Shown here one piece after another: positions 17,984 through 25,918 of a DNA stretch of 48,036 nt. Numbering within the stretch: position 1 is the stretch's first letter; every line of letters begins with the position of its first letter. The translations under genes and the position numbers were made by a program. The notes beneath the pieces were generated by a model. That model had not been told where the DNA came from. It did no database searches and saw only the letters and a program-made list of their open reading frames with translations. Location of the stretch: IMG/VR virus record IMGVR_UViG_3300035698_021224, positions 1 through 48,036 of that record. One strand, 5' to 3'. Source of the DNA: a virus.

Positions 17984-18178
17984 CTATGTATTTAAATATT
18001 TATCTGAAACAAATTCTAACGCATAATCTAATATAGTACTAACCTTTGTCAGTGCATCTAACTTATCTGATTTAGGTATTTCTTTATTATCAATAATCCC
18101 AGATATACTAGTAATTAACTCTGATGTTCTGTTAAAAACAACCTGTTCTATATTATCATTAATATCTGTATAATCCAT
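17984..18178 (-). CDS. Small helical protein, unknown (64 aa)
   Basis: An all-helical acidic protein, with segments NIEQVVFNRTSELITSISGI and KLDALTKVSTILDYALEFVS. ATG 18178 has a good GAGGG ribosome site. No family is recognised. It lies between the KINSNT paralogues and a 154-aa unknown. Confidence 0.55.
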   Translation of the reverse strand: MDYTDINDNIEQVVFNRTSELITSISGIIDNKEIPKSDKLDALTKVSTILDYALEFVSDKYLNT

Positions 18179-18256
18179 TCAAATATACCCTCTATAATAA
18201 TATTGCTTTAAATTCTTAAAATTTTAACCTTACTGGAACAAGAAATTCAATTAGAT

Positions 18257-18721
18257 CTACTTTGATAACAATTCAACTATATCTCTGATTCCTTTAAAAG
18301 AATGAATTTTTTCCTTATTTTCAAATACATCTTCCGGATAAGGAATTTCCTCAAACCCTATTGATTCAGTTACTCGAGATTCAGTCGGATCAATTGAATT
18401 AGAATTTAATACCTTAGAATACCAATTATTAAAAAAATTAAATCTTTTTAAAAAGATATCAAAATTTTTAAACAACTCTTCCGAAATACTATAAGATTTC
18501 CCTAACTCCTTTATATAATTTAATACCATTAAAAAATCTTTATTAGAATTATCATTCTCTTTAGACTCTTGTGCTAACACATGCAGTAAATCCGAGGTAA
18601 TACCCTCTTCCTCTAACAACAATTTATAAAAAGAAAATTCTTCCTGGATTTTTGGGTCATCTGTAAAATCCTGAATAGCTTCATCTAAATTATAATATTT
18701 AGATCCTGATTCTTTTTTCAT
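18257..18721 (-). CDS. Unknown helical late-operon protein (154 aa)
   Basis: I chose ATG 18721 because TAGGAAG lies 7 bp upstream and the longer open frame to 18775 would add 18 hydrophobic residues overlapping the preceding gene. The protein starts MKKESGSKYYNLDEAIQDF and is Glu/Phe/Leu-rich with several helices (FKNFDIFLKRFNFFNNWYSK). There are no recognisable motifs. It starts 7 bp after the 60-aa KINSNT gene. A 78-bp gap follows it, in which I see no clear signal beyond AT-rich sequence. Confidence 0.55.
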   Translation of the reverse strand: MKKESGSKYYNLDEAIQDFTDDPKIQEEFSFYKLLLEEEGITSDLLHVLAQESKENDNSNKDFLMVLNYIKELGKSYSISEELFKNFDIFLKRFNFFNNWYSKVLNSNSIDPTESRVTESIGFEEIPYPEDVFENKEKIHSFKGIRDIVELLSK

Positions 18722-18728
18722 AGTCTTC

Positions 18729-18911
18729 CTACACCGTTTTAAAAAATATATTAAGCATATTATTATCTTCAACAATCTTATAACTACTTACTTTACCATA
18801 AATATCAAGTTCTTCAGCTATTTTTTCAACCTCAACTAATTCATGACTAAACCCATACTTAGGAATTGTAGCTAAAAATGTATTTGAATTTATTTTAATT
18901 CTATTTTTCAT
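18729..18911 (-). CDS. Small KINSNT-domain protein (60 aa)
   Basis: It starts MKNRIKINSNTFLATIPKYG, followed by a helix (LVEVEKIAEELDIYG) and two strands (SSYKIVED, LNIFFKTV). The whole protein is one copy of the helix/strand module seen in the 131/146-aa paralogues and the 531-aa protein. A 28-bp stretch of its coding DNA (18877-18904) is identical to 34843-34870 in the 531-aa gene. Function unknown. Confidence 0.65.
   Translation of the reverse strand: MKNRIKINSNTFLATIPKYGFSHELVEVEKIAEELDIYGKVSSYKIVEDNNMLNIFFKTV
18877..18904 (-). repeat. 28-bp exact repeat, copy 2
   Basis: Identical to 34843-34870 and in the same reading frame (RIKINSNT) in the small 60-aa gene. Confidence 0.85.
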
Positions 18912-18928
18912 ATTTTTTCTCCTATTTT

Positions 18929-19864
18929 TTATAGAGGACTGTTTCCCCTATGTGCAAAACCAAGAAGACTCGAATGTGCTAATTGCCCACCATGAGTTAC
19001 ATTGTTCATTAGTGTACCCCAAATTCCATATGCACTCCAAGGGACGGTTCCCACTCCTACACCGCTATGATTGGCGTGATTCCACTTAAAAAGAGTTTTT
19101 GATTCTTTATATTCACTTAACAAGGTATCATACCAACCTTTGATTTGACTTACTCTATCAAAGGTTAAGCTCAATCCAGAATCAGAAGTAGAAAAGCTTA
19201 TATCTACTTCTAGAATACCTAGAGCCATTAAACAACGGATCATAGTACCTAAAGTAATAAGATCTATCATATCATAGGGGATACCTGAAGAGTATTGATA
19301 AGGATTAATTCCTAAGTTTTTATCATTAGCTTCATTTAAATACAAGGGCCAGAAATTTGTTTGAGGAGAGGTATAATTTAATTCAATAATAGTAGATTCT
19401 ACCATTCTCATAATTTCACTAACTGCCATTTTCTTTTCAAACCCACCTACGTATGATACATTACCATCAAGTCCTATACCATCTGTAGAAGATATCCCCG
19501 TACCAGGATTAGGCATTCTTCTTCTTACCAAATCCAATCTAACTAAAACATTTTGTAATATCTGATGTTCTGTATAGCTCATGACTCTAAATAGGGATGG
19601 TCTTAACACACTATAATCTGGAGGTGCGTTTTCAAATGCTGGATAAATAGTTGAATCCTCCACAGTAAAGAACACATCTGCTGATCCTGTAGAAGTTTCT
19701 GTTGTAGTTACTCTCCAACTATAATAATCTTCCATAACATTAATATCATTTCCTGTACTGGTATCATAGACTACATAGGAGACTATATCAGATCTATCGA
19801 TTTCAGCAGTATAGAATTTAACACTTGTTGAATCTCTGTCTACAACATTAACTAATCTTAGCAT
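18929..19864 (-). CDS. Neck/connector-type virion protein candidate (311 aa)
   Basis: The middle and C-terminal parts (YDMIDLITLGTMIRCLMALG, then ISFSTSDSGLSLTFDRVSQI, YDTLLSEYKESKTLFKWN) look like a protein found next to head-tail connectors in other large myoviruses: a long helical hairpin with S-D-S-G-L-S-L then K-x-x-x-x. The N-terminal ~90 residues are beta-rich. It directly follows the 293-aa gene (stop and start adjacent). The neck/adaptor label is memory of a sequence pattern plus position between capsid and sheath, so treat it as tentative. Confidence 0.45.
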   Translation of the reverse strand: MLRLVNVVDRDSTSVKFYTAEIDRSDIVSYVVYDTSTGNDINVMEDYYSWRVTTTETSTGSADVFFTVEDSTIYPAFENAPPDYSVLRPSLFRVMSYTEHQILQNVLVRLDLVRRRMPNPGTGISSTDGIGLDGNVSYVGGFEKKMAVSEIMRMVESTIIELNYTSPQTNFWPLYLNEANDKNLGINPYQYSSGIPYDMIDLITLGTMIRCLMALGILEVDISFSTSDSGLSLTFDRVSQIKGWYDTLLSEYKESKTLFKWNHANHSGVGVGTVPWSAYGIWGTLMNNVTHGGQLAHSSLLGFAHRGNSPL

Positions 19865-20746
19865 TTACATATCCGATTTTTTTTGAATTAAAGCAGCTTT
19901 GATATCATGTTTTCCCATGACAGCAGTATGACTTAGCATGTGATCTATTTCCTCATTTGATACATGTTCCCTAGAAAGCCATTCAATAAATTCGATAGAA
20001 CTTATACCTACTTTAGCTATGTCTGGATCTACACTACTAGCTAATCGTAATTTTTCAAGTTTTCCATCTACAACAGGTCTTATCATTATTGGTTGACTCG
20101 CAACAGTTCTATTTTCATGAGGTAATTGTGTTTGAGGAGTTGGCATATTACTAATTCTCACTGCTTCTTGAGTTTTAATAATTTCTATTTTATCTCTTAA
20201 ATCTCGAATACGAGACATTTCGTCAAGATATTCAAGTTCTGTTAATCTTCGTAATAAAGGATTTTTTGGATCATTGAAAGCTCTTCTTATATCTCTTGAT
20301 TTTTTAATATCCTCAAGATCAGCAAAAGACAATAAATCAACAACATCACCTTTTTCTATTTTACTCATTTCTAAATCAGAAATTACTAAATGACCATTGG
20401 AAATGTTTTTCACATAATAAGTGTCATCACCATATTCATCTTTGTAACTACGAGCTAAAGTATTGGAAACATTAATACCAGATCCTCTTCCCAAATCTTT
20501 TTCAAGTTCTTTAATTTTAGCTTTAATACTTATATCATTACCACCAGCATCAATTATTCTCTCTTCTCCATGCTCAATAACATTATTTTGTCTGATGAGA
20601 GGATCTTGTGCTGCTATAATGTTAGTATTAAGGGTGCCTCCTGGAACGGAAGCCGGAATATTTGATGGTATTTGCTCTTCTGCAGCAGCCAGATGATTAG
20701 TTAATTTGTTGGTTTGATCAGGAGTTAAATCATTCATATTATTCAT
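19865..20746 (-). CDS. Late virion protein with repeated late leader (293 aa)
   Basis: The centre has DTYYVKNISNGHLVISDLEM followed by DVVDLLSFADLEDIKKSRD and a helical DPKNPLLRRLTELEYLDEM, a compact domain that recurs in large-phage virion proteins of unknown role. The N-terminus is Pro/Asn-rich and the C-terminus helical. It is the first structural gene after the endonuclease island and has its own copy of the conserved leader element (20758-20805). No Shine-Dalgarno sequence is visible before either possible ATG (20746 or 20737), unlike its neighbours. The start is uncertain by a few codons. Confidence 0.55.
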   Translation of the reverse strand: MNNMNDLTPDQTNKLTNHLAAAEEQIPSNIPASVPGGTLNTNIIAAQDPLIRQNNVIEHGEERIIDAGGNDISIKAKIKELEKDLGRGSGINVSNTLARSYKDEYGDDTYYVKNISNGHLVISDLEMSKIEKGDVVDLLSFADLEDIKKSRDIRRAFNDPKNPLLRRLTELEYLDEMSRIRDLRDKIEIIKTQEAVRISNMPTPQTQLPHENRTVASQPIMIRPVVDGKLEKLRLASSVDPDIAKVGISSIEFIEWLSREHVSNEEIDHMLSHTAVMGKHDIKAALIQKKSDM

Positions 20747-20935
20747 ATCATATTTTATTTTCTAAAAGGTTAAATTTTATATCTTTCAATACAAGACTTT
20801 TAGAATTTGAACTAGTTTTACTAAAAATAAAAATTAGTTCACTCATTATAAATATGGTATAAATTTTTGAAATTTTAAGTATTTTTTCTACAAAAAACCA
20901 CAGGAAGACATATAACTAAATCATTATATTTGAAG
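20747..20935. other. 189-bp gene-free gap with copy B and an inverted repeat
   Basis: Besides leader copy B it holds, on the minus strand, GAACTA and TAGTTC arms about 20 bases apart (around 20809-20840), which could form a weak hairpin just upstream of copy B. No open frame with a ribosome site is seen. Confidence 0.4.
20758..20805 (-). promoter_or_regulatory. Conserved late leader element, copy B
   Basis: On the minus strand this 48-bp block runs TTCTAAAAGTCTT...TATAAAATTTAACCTTTTAG. It aligns with copy A before the decoration gene at about 43 positions. CTAAAAG and CTTTTAG are inverted copies flanking a TATAAAATTT core, and the core lies 24 bp from the start codon. It may be a phage-specific promoter for the small sigma factor, or an operator or mRNA leader. 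Confidence 0.65.
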
Positions 20936-21184
20936 TTATAACAGGTATTCTATTAAATCATTAATATGTTTGTGATATTTAAAAAAACCACCTCTTATAT
21001 CTTTATACACTTTTACATCACCTAATTTATTTATTAATAGTATTAATCCAGCTTCATGTGTAAGTTTTGTAGAGATTTTATATTCGGATAAAAATCCAAG
21101 TGGAATTACCATCTTTTTTGGTATTTTATCTGATTTAAATAAAAGGACTATTTTATTATAAACACTATCTTCTATTACTCTCAT
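20936..21184 (-). CDS. Unknown 82-aa early-type protein
   Basis: The protein is basic with a hydrophobic centre (KKMVIPLGFLSEYK, AGLILLINKLGDVKVYK) and is not recognised. It has its own promoter, TTGACG-N17-TATATT. The -10 box ends only 7 bp before the ATG, so transcripts should begin at or next to the start codon and no ribosome site is possible. The -35 box overlaps the methyltransferase stop codon. Its expression signals mark it as early rather than virion. Roles such as host takeover or island maintenance are guesses. Confidence 0.6.
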   Translation of the reverse strand: MRVIEDSVYNKIVLLFKSDKIPKKMVIPLGFLSEYKISTKLTHEAGLILLINKLGDVKVYKDIRGGFFKYHKHINDLIEYLL

Positions 21185-21191
21185 AATGTAT

Positions 21192-21220
21192 AATATACAT
21201 CATTATAATAATAACGTCAA
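21192..21220 (-). promoter_or_regulatory. Early-type promoter for the 82-aa gene
   Basis: On the minus strand TTGACG (21220-21215) and TATATT (21197-21192) are separated by exactly 17 bp. The expected transcript start falls at the ATG at 21184, giving a leaderless message. Confidence 0.8.
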
Positions 21221-22311
21221 GTCTTTTTTCTCCAAATCCAAATAGGTTCGACAAAAATACAATTTTTATTAATAGTGTTCCCAGGACGTTTAGATAACTG
21301 CATGCCCAAACATTTTACAAACTCAGAATCATCTAAAGTATTAATAAAAGCATTCATCGGATCAACTATATTATTCACAGTATGATTCGAGTATACATCA
21401 GAAATGTTTATTATTAAATAACCACCAGGCTTTAAGGATTTCCATGATTTTTCTAAAGTTGTAAATAAAAACTGTTCTAACCAATCATTAATTTTCTTAT
21501 ATCTAACCCAAGACTGATTGTTTTGTTGTGTATACCGTTCAATATTAAAATATGGAGGAGATGTAAATATTGTATCAAATTCATTCTCAGGGTATATCAT
21601 TTCTTCTGCGGGTGAATTAACAAACTCTGCGATCTTTCCCGTATTATATAATTCATTTTGTTGATAATATGAATTATATAAATTAAAATTAGGATCAATC
21701 CCTATGTACAATTCAGTATTATTACAGGCGTGAAAACCTACTAATCTATCCCCCCATCCTGATGAAAAATCTAAAATGCGTCTTGACTCAAATATAGTAT
21801 AAAGTGTTTTAGCTACAGAAGGTTTAAATTGAGAAGCAATGTATTTACCACCAGATAAACAATTTCGTAATACCGTGGAATTAACTTCTTTAACTTTTAA
21901 AGACCATAATGATTTTAAATAAGATCTGTGGAATTTCTTAGTATTCCAAATCCTAAAAGGACTGGGGCTATTAATAGAATCACATAAAAACCTATTCTCT
22001 TGATGAAAATAATTAGACGATTTATTACCTATAAAAGATTGTTTTATATATTTATTTGATAAAGACTTATCATATTCATAGCGTGTAAATATCTTTCCAT
22101 TTTGTATTAATTTAGTCGTATCTAAATCCTGTAATGCTTTAAAAGATTTAAAAGCTTCTTCTTTATTAATTTGAAGGTAAGGTAACTCTAAAGAAGATAA
22201 TATATTTGAAAATGCATCTACTATTTCTTCTTTAGAATACTTTTTAGTTAAATTTTGCCATTCTTCTACAGGTACATTTATTTGATTATTGTTAATATAT
22301 TTAGACAGCAT
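21217..22311 (-). CDS. DNA methyltransferase (N4/N6 type)
   Basis: This 364-aa protein has the AdoMet-binding motif I at residues 179-187 (ILDFSSGWG) with the acidic GIDP of motif II at ~204-207. Catalytic motif IV is TSPPYF at 250-255. The order I-then-IV and the TSPPY form point to an amino-methyltransferase acting on DNA, with N4-cytosine or N6-adenine both possible. The N-terminal ~140 residues may select the target. Its ATG lies 11 bp inside the end of the endonuclease gene, so the two are coupled and probably share the promoter at 23789-23817. It could protect phage DNA from host restriction, or mask the site of its partner endonuclease. Confidence 0.8.
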   Translation of the reverse strand: MLSKYINNNQINVPVEEWQNLTKKYSKEEIVDAFSNILSSLELPYLQINKEEAFKSFKALQDLDTTKLIQNGKIFTRYEYDKSLSNKYIKQSFIGNKSSNYFHQENRFLCDSINSPSPFRIWNTKKFHRSYLKSLWSLKVKEVNSTVLRNCLSGGKYIASQFKPSVAKTLYTIFESRRILDFSSGWGDRLVGFHACNNTELYIGIDPNFNLYNSYYQQNELYNTGKIAEFVNSPAEEMIYPENEFDTIFTSPPYFNIERYTQQNNQSWVRYKKINDWLEQFLFTTLEKSWKSLKPGGYLIINISDVYSNHTVNNIVDPMNAFINTLDDSEFVKCLGMQLSKRPGNTINKNCIFVEPIWIWRKKT

Positions 22312-23782
22312 TGATGAATTTTACCATGGTGGGTTTAGAAACATTATATTTATCAGCTATCTCAGGTATTGAAACACCATCCCTATACAAATCAAATATT
22401 TTATCAGGATCTAATAATTTATGTAATTCCTCTACTTTATCAAATTTAATCTTCTTGCGTTCTAAATAAATAGTTGCATTTTTATACAGAAATTCACTAA
22501 TCCTGGTTAATTGATGACTACCTCCATAACTTAATATATAAATATTTTTAACAGGAGATATTTTTGTTTTTTCTAAATTACAATTCTCCATTAAAATTTC
22601 TTGCACACGAGTCAGAAATTCTAGTGTTCCCGCTAATGAAAATGAATGACTTATGCTACCATCTCCATCAAAATAACCAAGAATGAAGGAAGATTGTAAG
22701 TCTTCGTTTAACCATGTAGGAAATGTTAATATTTTTGTTTTATTAGGAACTAACCCTAATGAAACTAATTGTGTATGCATATACTTACTATAACATGCAA
22801 GAGTAATCATTACTGTTTTAACACCTTGTCTTTTATCTGCATATCTCGATAAAGGAATATTTGTACCTAACAAAATAGCAAATTTTTCTAAAATAGATTG
22901 ATCTCGTTCATGTAAAGATAACCGAATTGCATTAGATCGACTTGATAAATTTCCATCTGCGTAAAGAAATCCTAAAAAATAAGCTTTTTCTTGTGTATCG
23001 ATATTATCAAAATAATTCTCATTTAATGAATATTTCCTTCTAGATTGAGAAGAATCTCTTCGAGAGATTTTATGCTTTTCTAAAATATCAATAATAGACC
23101 CGACCGAACAATTATAATCTTTAGCTATTTTTGGAGAGCTTTTACCTGCAACATATATATCTACTATAATTTTTTCTTCTACTTCTTCTGGTACATTAAG
23201 ATATTTTTTAATCTTAATATTATGTTTGTGTAACAAATAAGAAATAGCTTGATTAGATACATTATATTGTTTGGCTAAAGCATAAGTAGATAATCCTTTA
23301 TCGTATTTATCAATAATTTCTTGAGCTTGATCTTGTATTTTGGATGTTCTCATTTTTACATTTTTCTTAACTAAAAATCGTCTAATGGTATCAGGGCTTG
23401 CTTTGAATTGTTTAGATATTGCTACTGAACTTAATCCGGAATTATATAATGCTATAATTCTATCACTATGATCTTCTAATGAAGCAGAAACATTTTTTTT
23501 AATAATAATATTATTTTTTTTAAGAATTCTAAAAATAGATGTTTTAGAAAAGGGTAATATATTAACTATCTGATCTGATGTTTTTCCTGATTGATAAAGG
23601 TTAATAATTTCATTTTCATCTTGTCTTGTTATTGTCATTGGAATAGAATCAACTTGGGATTTAATTTTGATGTTATTAGTTTTTAATATATGAGTGATTT
23701 TTTCCCGACTCATATCAAACTCATTACTTAATGAGCGAATTGATTGACCTTCTTCATATTGTTTTATTATTTTTATATCCAT
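22301..23782 (-). CDS. LAGLIDADG homing endonuclease with six HTH repeats
   Basis: This 493-aa protein carries five tandem ~40-aa helix-turn-helix units at residues ~3-41, 56-95, 106-145, 154-192 and 203-242, then a two-motif LAGLIDADG nuclease (YFLGFLYADG 268-277; FILGYFDGDG 366-375). A sixth HTH unit lies at ~458-493. Each HTH follows I-x-x-x-Y-x-x-G-x-S-x-x-x-I-A, then a second helix and K-x-x-x-I-K. Both catalytic Asp residues are present. It is free-standing, with no sign of an intron or intein in the capsid gene next door. The promoter TTGACA-N17-TATATT ends 6 bp from ATG 23782, so the message is probably leaderless. The start is supported because the first HTH begins at residue 3. Confidence 0.85.
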   Translation of the reverse strand: MDIKIIKQYEEGQSIRSLSNEFDMSREKITHILKTNNIKIKSQVDSIPMTITRQDENEIINLYQSGKTSDQIVNILPFSKTSIFRILKKNNIIIKKNVSASLEDHSDRIIALYNSGLSSVAISKQFKASPDTIRRFLVKKNVKMRTSKIQDQAQEIIDKYDKGLSTYALAKQYNVSNQAISYLLHKHNIKIKKYLNVPEEVEEKIIVDIYVAGKSSPKIAKDYNCSVGSIIDILEKHKISRRDSSQSRRKYSLNENYFDNIDTQEKAYFLGFLYADGNLSSRSNAIRLSLHERDQSILEKFAILLGTNIPLSRYADKRQGVKTVMITLACYSKYMHTQLVSLGLVPNKTKILTFPTWLNEDLQSSFILGYFDGDGSISHSFSLAGTLEFLTRVQEILMENCNLEKTKISPVKNIYILSYGGSHQLTRISEFLYKNATIYLERKKIKFDKVEELHKLLDPDKIFDLYRDGVSIPEIADKYNVSKPTMVKFINAV

Positions 23783-23788
23783 AGTGAC

Positions 23789-23817
23789 AATATATTAAGT
23801 ATCATTTATCATGTCAA
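23789..23817 (-). promoter_or_regulatory. Early-type promoter for endonuclease-methyltransferase
   Basis: On the minus strand TTGACA (23817-23812) and TATATT (23794-23789) are 17 bp apart. The transcript should start at about the ATG at 23782. It lies just downstream of the capsid terminator, which uncouples the island from the capsid transcript. Confidence 0.85.
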
Positions 23818-23837
23818 GAATAAATTAAAAAAGTATA

Positions 23838-23870
23838 AAAAAAAACCCCTCAACAAAGAGGGGTTTTTTA
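23838..23870 (-). terminator. Rho-independent terminator after the capsid gene
   Basis: ACCCCTC (23845-23851) pairs with GAGGGGT (23858-23864) around the loop AACAAA, with A/T runs on both sides, so it is probably bidirectional. It follows the capsid stop by ~27 bp. Confidence 0.92.
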
Positions 23871-23890
23871 TATAGTATAATTACTATCTG

Positions 23891-25063
23891 TTAACTTGAC
23901 AACCACGAAGGTACTGTAGCAGTACTTTTAATACCTACTGAAACCGACCTGGGATTGAGAATGGCTTGCCCTATCATTTCTCCGAAGAGATAACCATACT
24001 GAAACTTTCCGAACATAAACTGATCAGCAGGAAGCATTGTAAGAGGAATCCTTATTGGCATTGCTCCTAAATATCTACCTTCTGTCACACAGAATATCAT
24101 CCCTTCAGGTACAGATACATTCTGCAGACCTGTTTCATCAACACCAGCACTAACAAATATATTAACGCCCCAAATAGTTGCGAAAATACCTGTAAGTAAA
24201 ATGTCTCTTGAAGTAATAGGATCATAATCTAGTGAGTTGATGTTCTTTTTAAAGTCACCAAGCTCAGTTCTATTCATAATAAACTTATCAGCAACTAGTC
24301 TGTGTCTTTCAACTTCAAGTTGAAGTGTTTCAAGAACAGTTTTATTAACTGAAGATGTAATATTAAGTTGACTGTTTTCTATAGTAGAAGCTTGGTACAT
24401 TTCCCTCAAACCCTGCCTGTCTTCTTGCAGCATGATTTGAAAGGTTGCTTTGTCATGTGTTCTATCTACGATGTCATACTGTCGTTTTGCAATTTCAGCC
24501 ATATTAATCTTTGGAAATGCTGTTACCCAGAATTCCGGAGGAATAACACGATTACCTTTAACTTGCGTTTCGATAGTTTGACCATCTTCTTGAATTATAA
24601 GTGCAGCAACATTAATATCTTTTTCGTAAGATATGATTTGTCCTTGTGCTACTTCATGAGTTCTAAAAACCTGACGAATAAATCCCTCATAATCCAATCT
24701 ATCCAGAATAAGCGGAATCATTTCTGCTCCGAATCTCATTCTTTCTGCTTCATCACCTGAAAAAGCTGCTTCAACGATCTGTTGTTTTTGTTCATTTGTA
24801 TAAAAAGATTCAGCACTTTTGCCTGGTCTTTTATATTGGTCCATACGTTCAGCGAATTTCATTTGTTGATTTATAGCATCTTCTTTACCATAAGCATTCA
24901 TTTCGCCACTGGCGTTAAACATGTCGTTACTAGATTCTACATGACGACCATTCGATTTCACACCACCAAATCCTTTCGGATTCATTAATCTCTCATCATA
25001 CTTCTCAGGAGTAATAGAGGCGATTTTTTTAACTTCTTTTTTCTTCATTCCTTCTGCCCACAT
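23891..25063 (-). CDS. Major capsid protein (HK97-fold candidate)
   Basis: This 390-aa protein lies after scaffold and decoration genes and before a strong terminator. Its pattern fits an HK97-type capsid: an N-terminal helical, Lys-rich region that may be removed on maturation, a spine-helix region (VLETLQLEVERHRLVADKFIMN), and a C-terminal A-domain (GVNIFVSAGVDETG, SVPEGMIFCVTEGRYLGAMPI, YGYLFGEMIGQAILNPRSV). A strong AAGGAGG ribosome site precedes ATG 25063, as expected for the most abundant protein. The 60-residue N-terminal stretch rich in Lys, Met and Asn is where the prohead protease might cut, but no cleavage site can be proven by eye. Confidence 0.85.
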   Translation of the reverse strand: MWAEGMKKKEVKKIASITPEKYDERLMNPKGFGGVKSNGRHVESSNDMFNASGEMNAYGKEDAINQQMKFAERMDQYKRPGKSAESFYTNEQKQQIVEAAFSGDEAERMRFGAEMIPLILDRLDYEGFIRQVFRTHEVAQGQIISYEKDINVAALIIQEDGQTIETQVKGNRVIPPEFWVTAFPKINMAEIAKRQYDIVDRTHDKATFQIMLQEDRQGLREMYQASTIENSQLNITSSVNKTVLETLQLEVERHRLVADKFIMNRTELGDFKKNINSLDYDPITSRDILLTGIFATIWGVNIFVSAGVDETGLQNVSVPEGMIFCVTEGRYLGAMPIRIPLTMLPADQFMFGKFQYGYLFGEMIGQAILNPRSVSVGIKSTATVPSWLSS

Positions 25064-25082
25064 AATAAATTACCTCCTTAGA

Positions 25083-25799
25083 TTATGATAATTGTAGTTT
25101 AAAATACAGTTCTGGATCTTCTGCATTTGGAACTTTGGTTACTACACCGATTACTTTTGCACCTGCTGTAGATGTTACGTATCCATCTGCATTAACATAC
25201 AGTGAACCCATAAGAGTATAAGCTACAGAGGTATCATAAATAATGGTTGCTACTTCACCAGCATCTTCAAGAGTTGCTGCTTTACCTGATCCCATAGTTT
25301 GGTCAATTCCAACTAGGTTTGCATCTTGATACAAATAAGTAATAAGAATAGTATCTGCTGCTCCTATAACACCACCACCATCTCTAGTAATAGTACCATT
25401 AGTTGTGTTAACTGTCCAGTTACCAGTAGAAGTAATTTCTACTTCTGCATCAGTTGTAATAAAAACTGATCCGGTTTTGAGATAAGCATTGTTTAAATAC
25501 GCCACTAAAGCCGTATTCGGTAAAGTCCCGAAAGTTTGTTCTTCTGCTTGAATTGGTCTATAAAAACTTAGAGTCTTGTGACAATAAAATAGACCTAACA
25601 CATTAGCATCTGTATTATCTGCTACTTGAAGAACAGGGTTACCTGAACTATCAGCAGCCAGAACACAAACCATACCTGCTATAAATTCTGAAGACGAGTC
25701 TACAGCTCTATAACCAGGATTTGTTAGCCCTGAAATTCTTCGAACACTGTTAACTATACCATTAAGTCCAATGTCCGGAAGTCTTGCAGCTGTTGCCAT
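25083..25799 (-). CDS. Capsid decoration/stabilisation protein candidate (238 aa)
   Basis: The protein is beta-rich with small residues and has the order typical of lambda gpD-like or similar decoration proteins: FIAGMVCVLAADSSGNPVLQ, NVLGLFYCHKTLSF, LKTGSVFITTDAEVEIT, and a final GYVTSTAGAKVIGVVTKVP. It is 19 bp upstream of the capsid gene on the same transcript and shares its conserved leader. Its position next to the capsid gene and its fold-like pattern support an outer-capsid role. A minor head protein is the alternative. Ribosome site: CAGGAAG. Confidence 0.6.
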   Translation of the reverse strand: MATAARLPDIGLNGIVNSVRRISGLTNPGYRAVDSSSEFIAGMVCVLAADSSGNPVLQVADNTDANVLGLFYCHKTLSFYRPIQAEEQTFGTLPNTALVAYLNNAYLKTGSVFITTDAEVEITSTGNWTVNTTNGTITRDGGGVIGAADTILITYLYQDANLVGIDQTMGSGKAATLEDAGEVATIIYDTSVAYTLMGSLYVNADGYVTSTAGAKVIGVVTKVPNAEDPELYFKLQLS

Positions 25800-25811
25800 A
25801 ATTGCTTCCTG

Positions 25812-25860
25812 TTTCCTAAAAGCTTAAATTTTATACATCTTTAGTATAAGACTTTTAGAA
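25812..25860 (-). promoter_or_regulatory. Conserved late leader element, copy A
   Basis: On the minus strand it runs TTCTAAAAGTCTT...TATAAAATTTAAGCTTTTAG, almost the same as copy B at 20758-20805. The core lies 25 bp from the decoration ATG. Just upstream (25861-25868) the exact T4-type late motif TATAAATA also occurs. The element therefore sits where a capsid promoter would be needed. Confidence 0.7.
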
Positions 25861-25871
25861 TATTTATAAGT

Positions 25872-25885
25872 GTCTGTTACCAGAC
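25872..25885 (-). other. GTAA-tetraloop hairpin between scaffold and decoration genes
   Basis: On the minus strand GTCTG-GTAA-CAGAC forms a perfect 5-bp stem with a GNRA-type loop. No T run follows, so it is more likely an RNA processing or stability element, or a weak attenuator, than a terminator. Confidence 0.45.
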
Positions 25886-25918
25886 GGAAATTATCATAAT
25901 TACTATGATTAATATTTG

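Noticed and set aside
23782-25063. An intron or intein in the capsid gene linked to the endonuclease
   Set aside because: The capsid frame is continuous and full length, no splicing motifs are seen, and the endonuclease has its own promoter, so it is free-standing.
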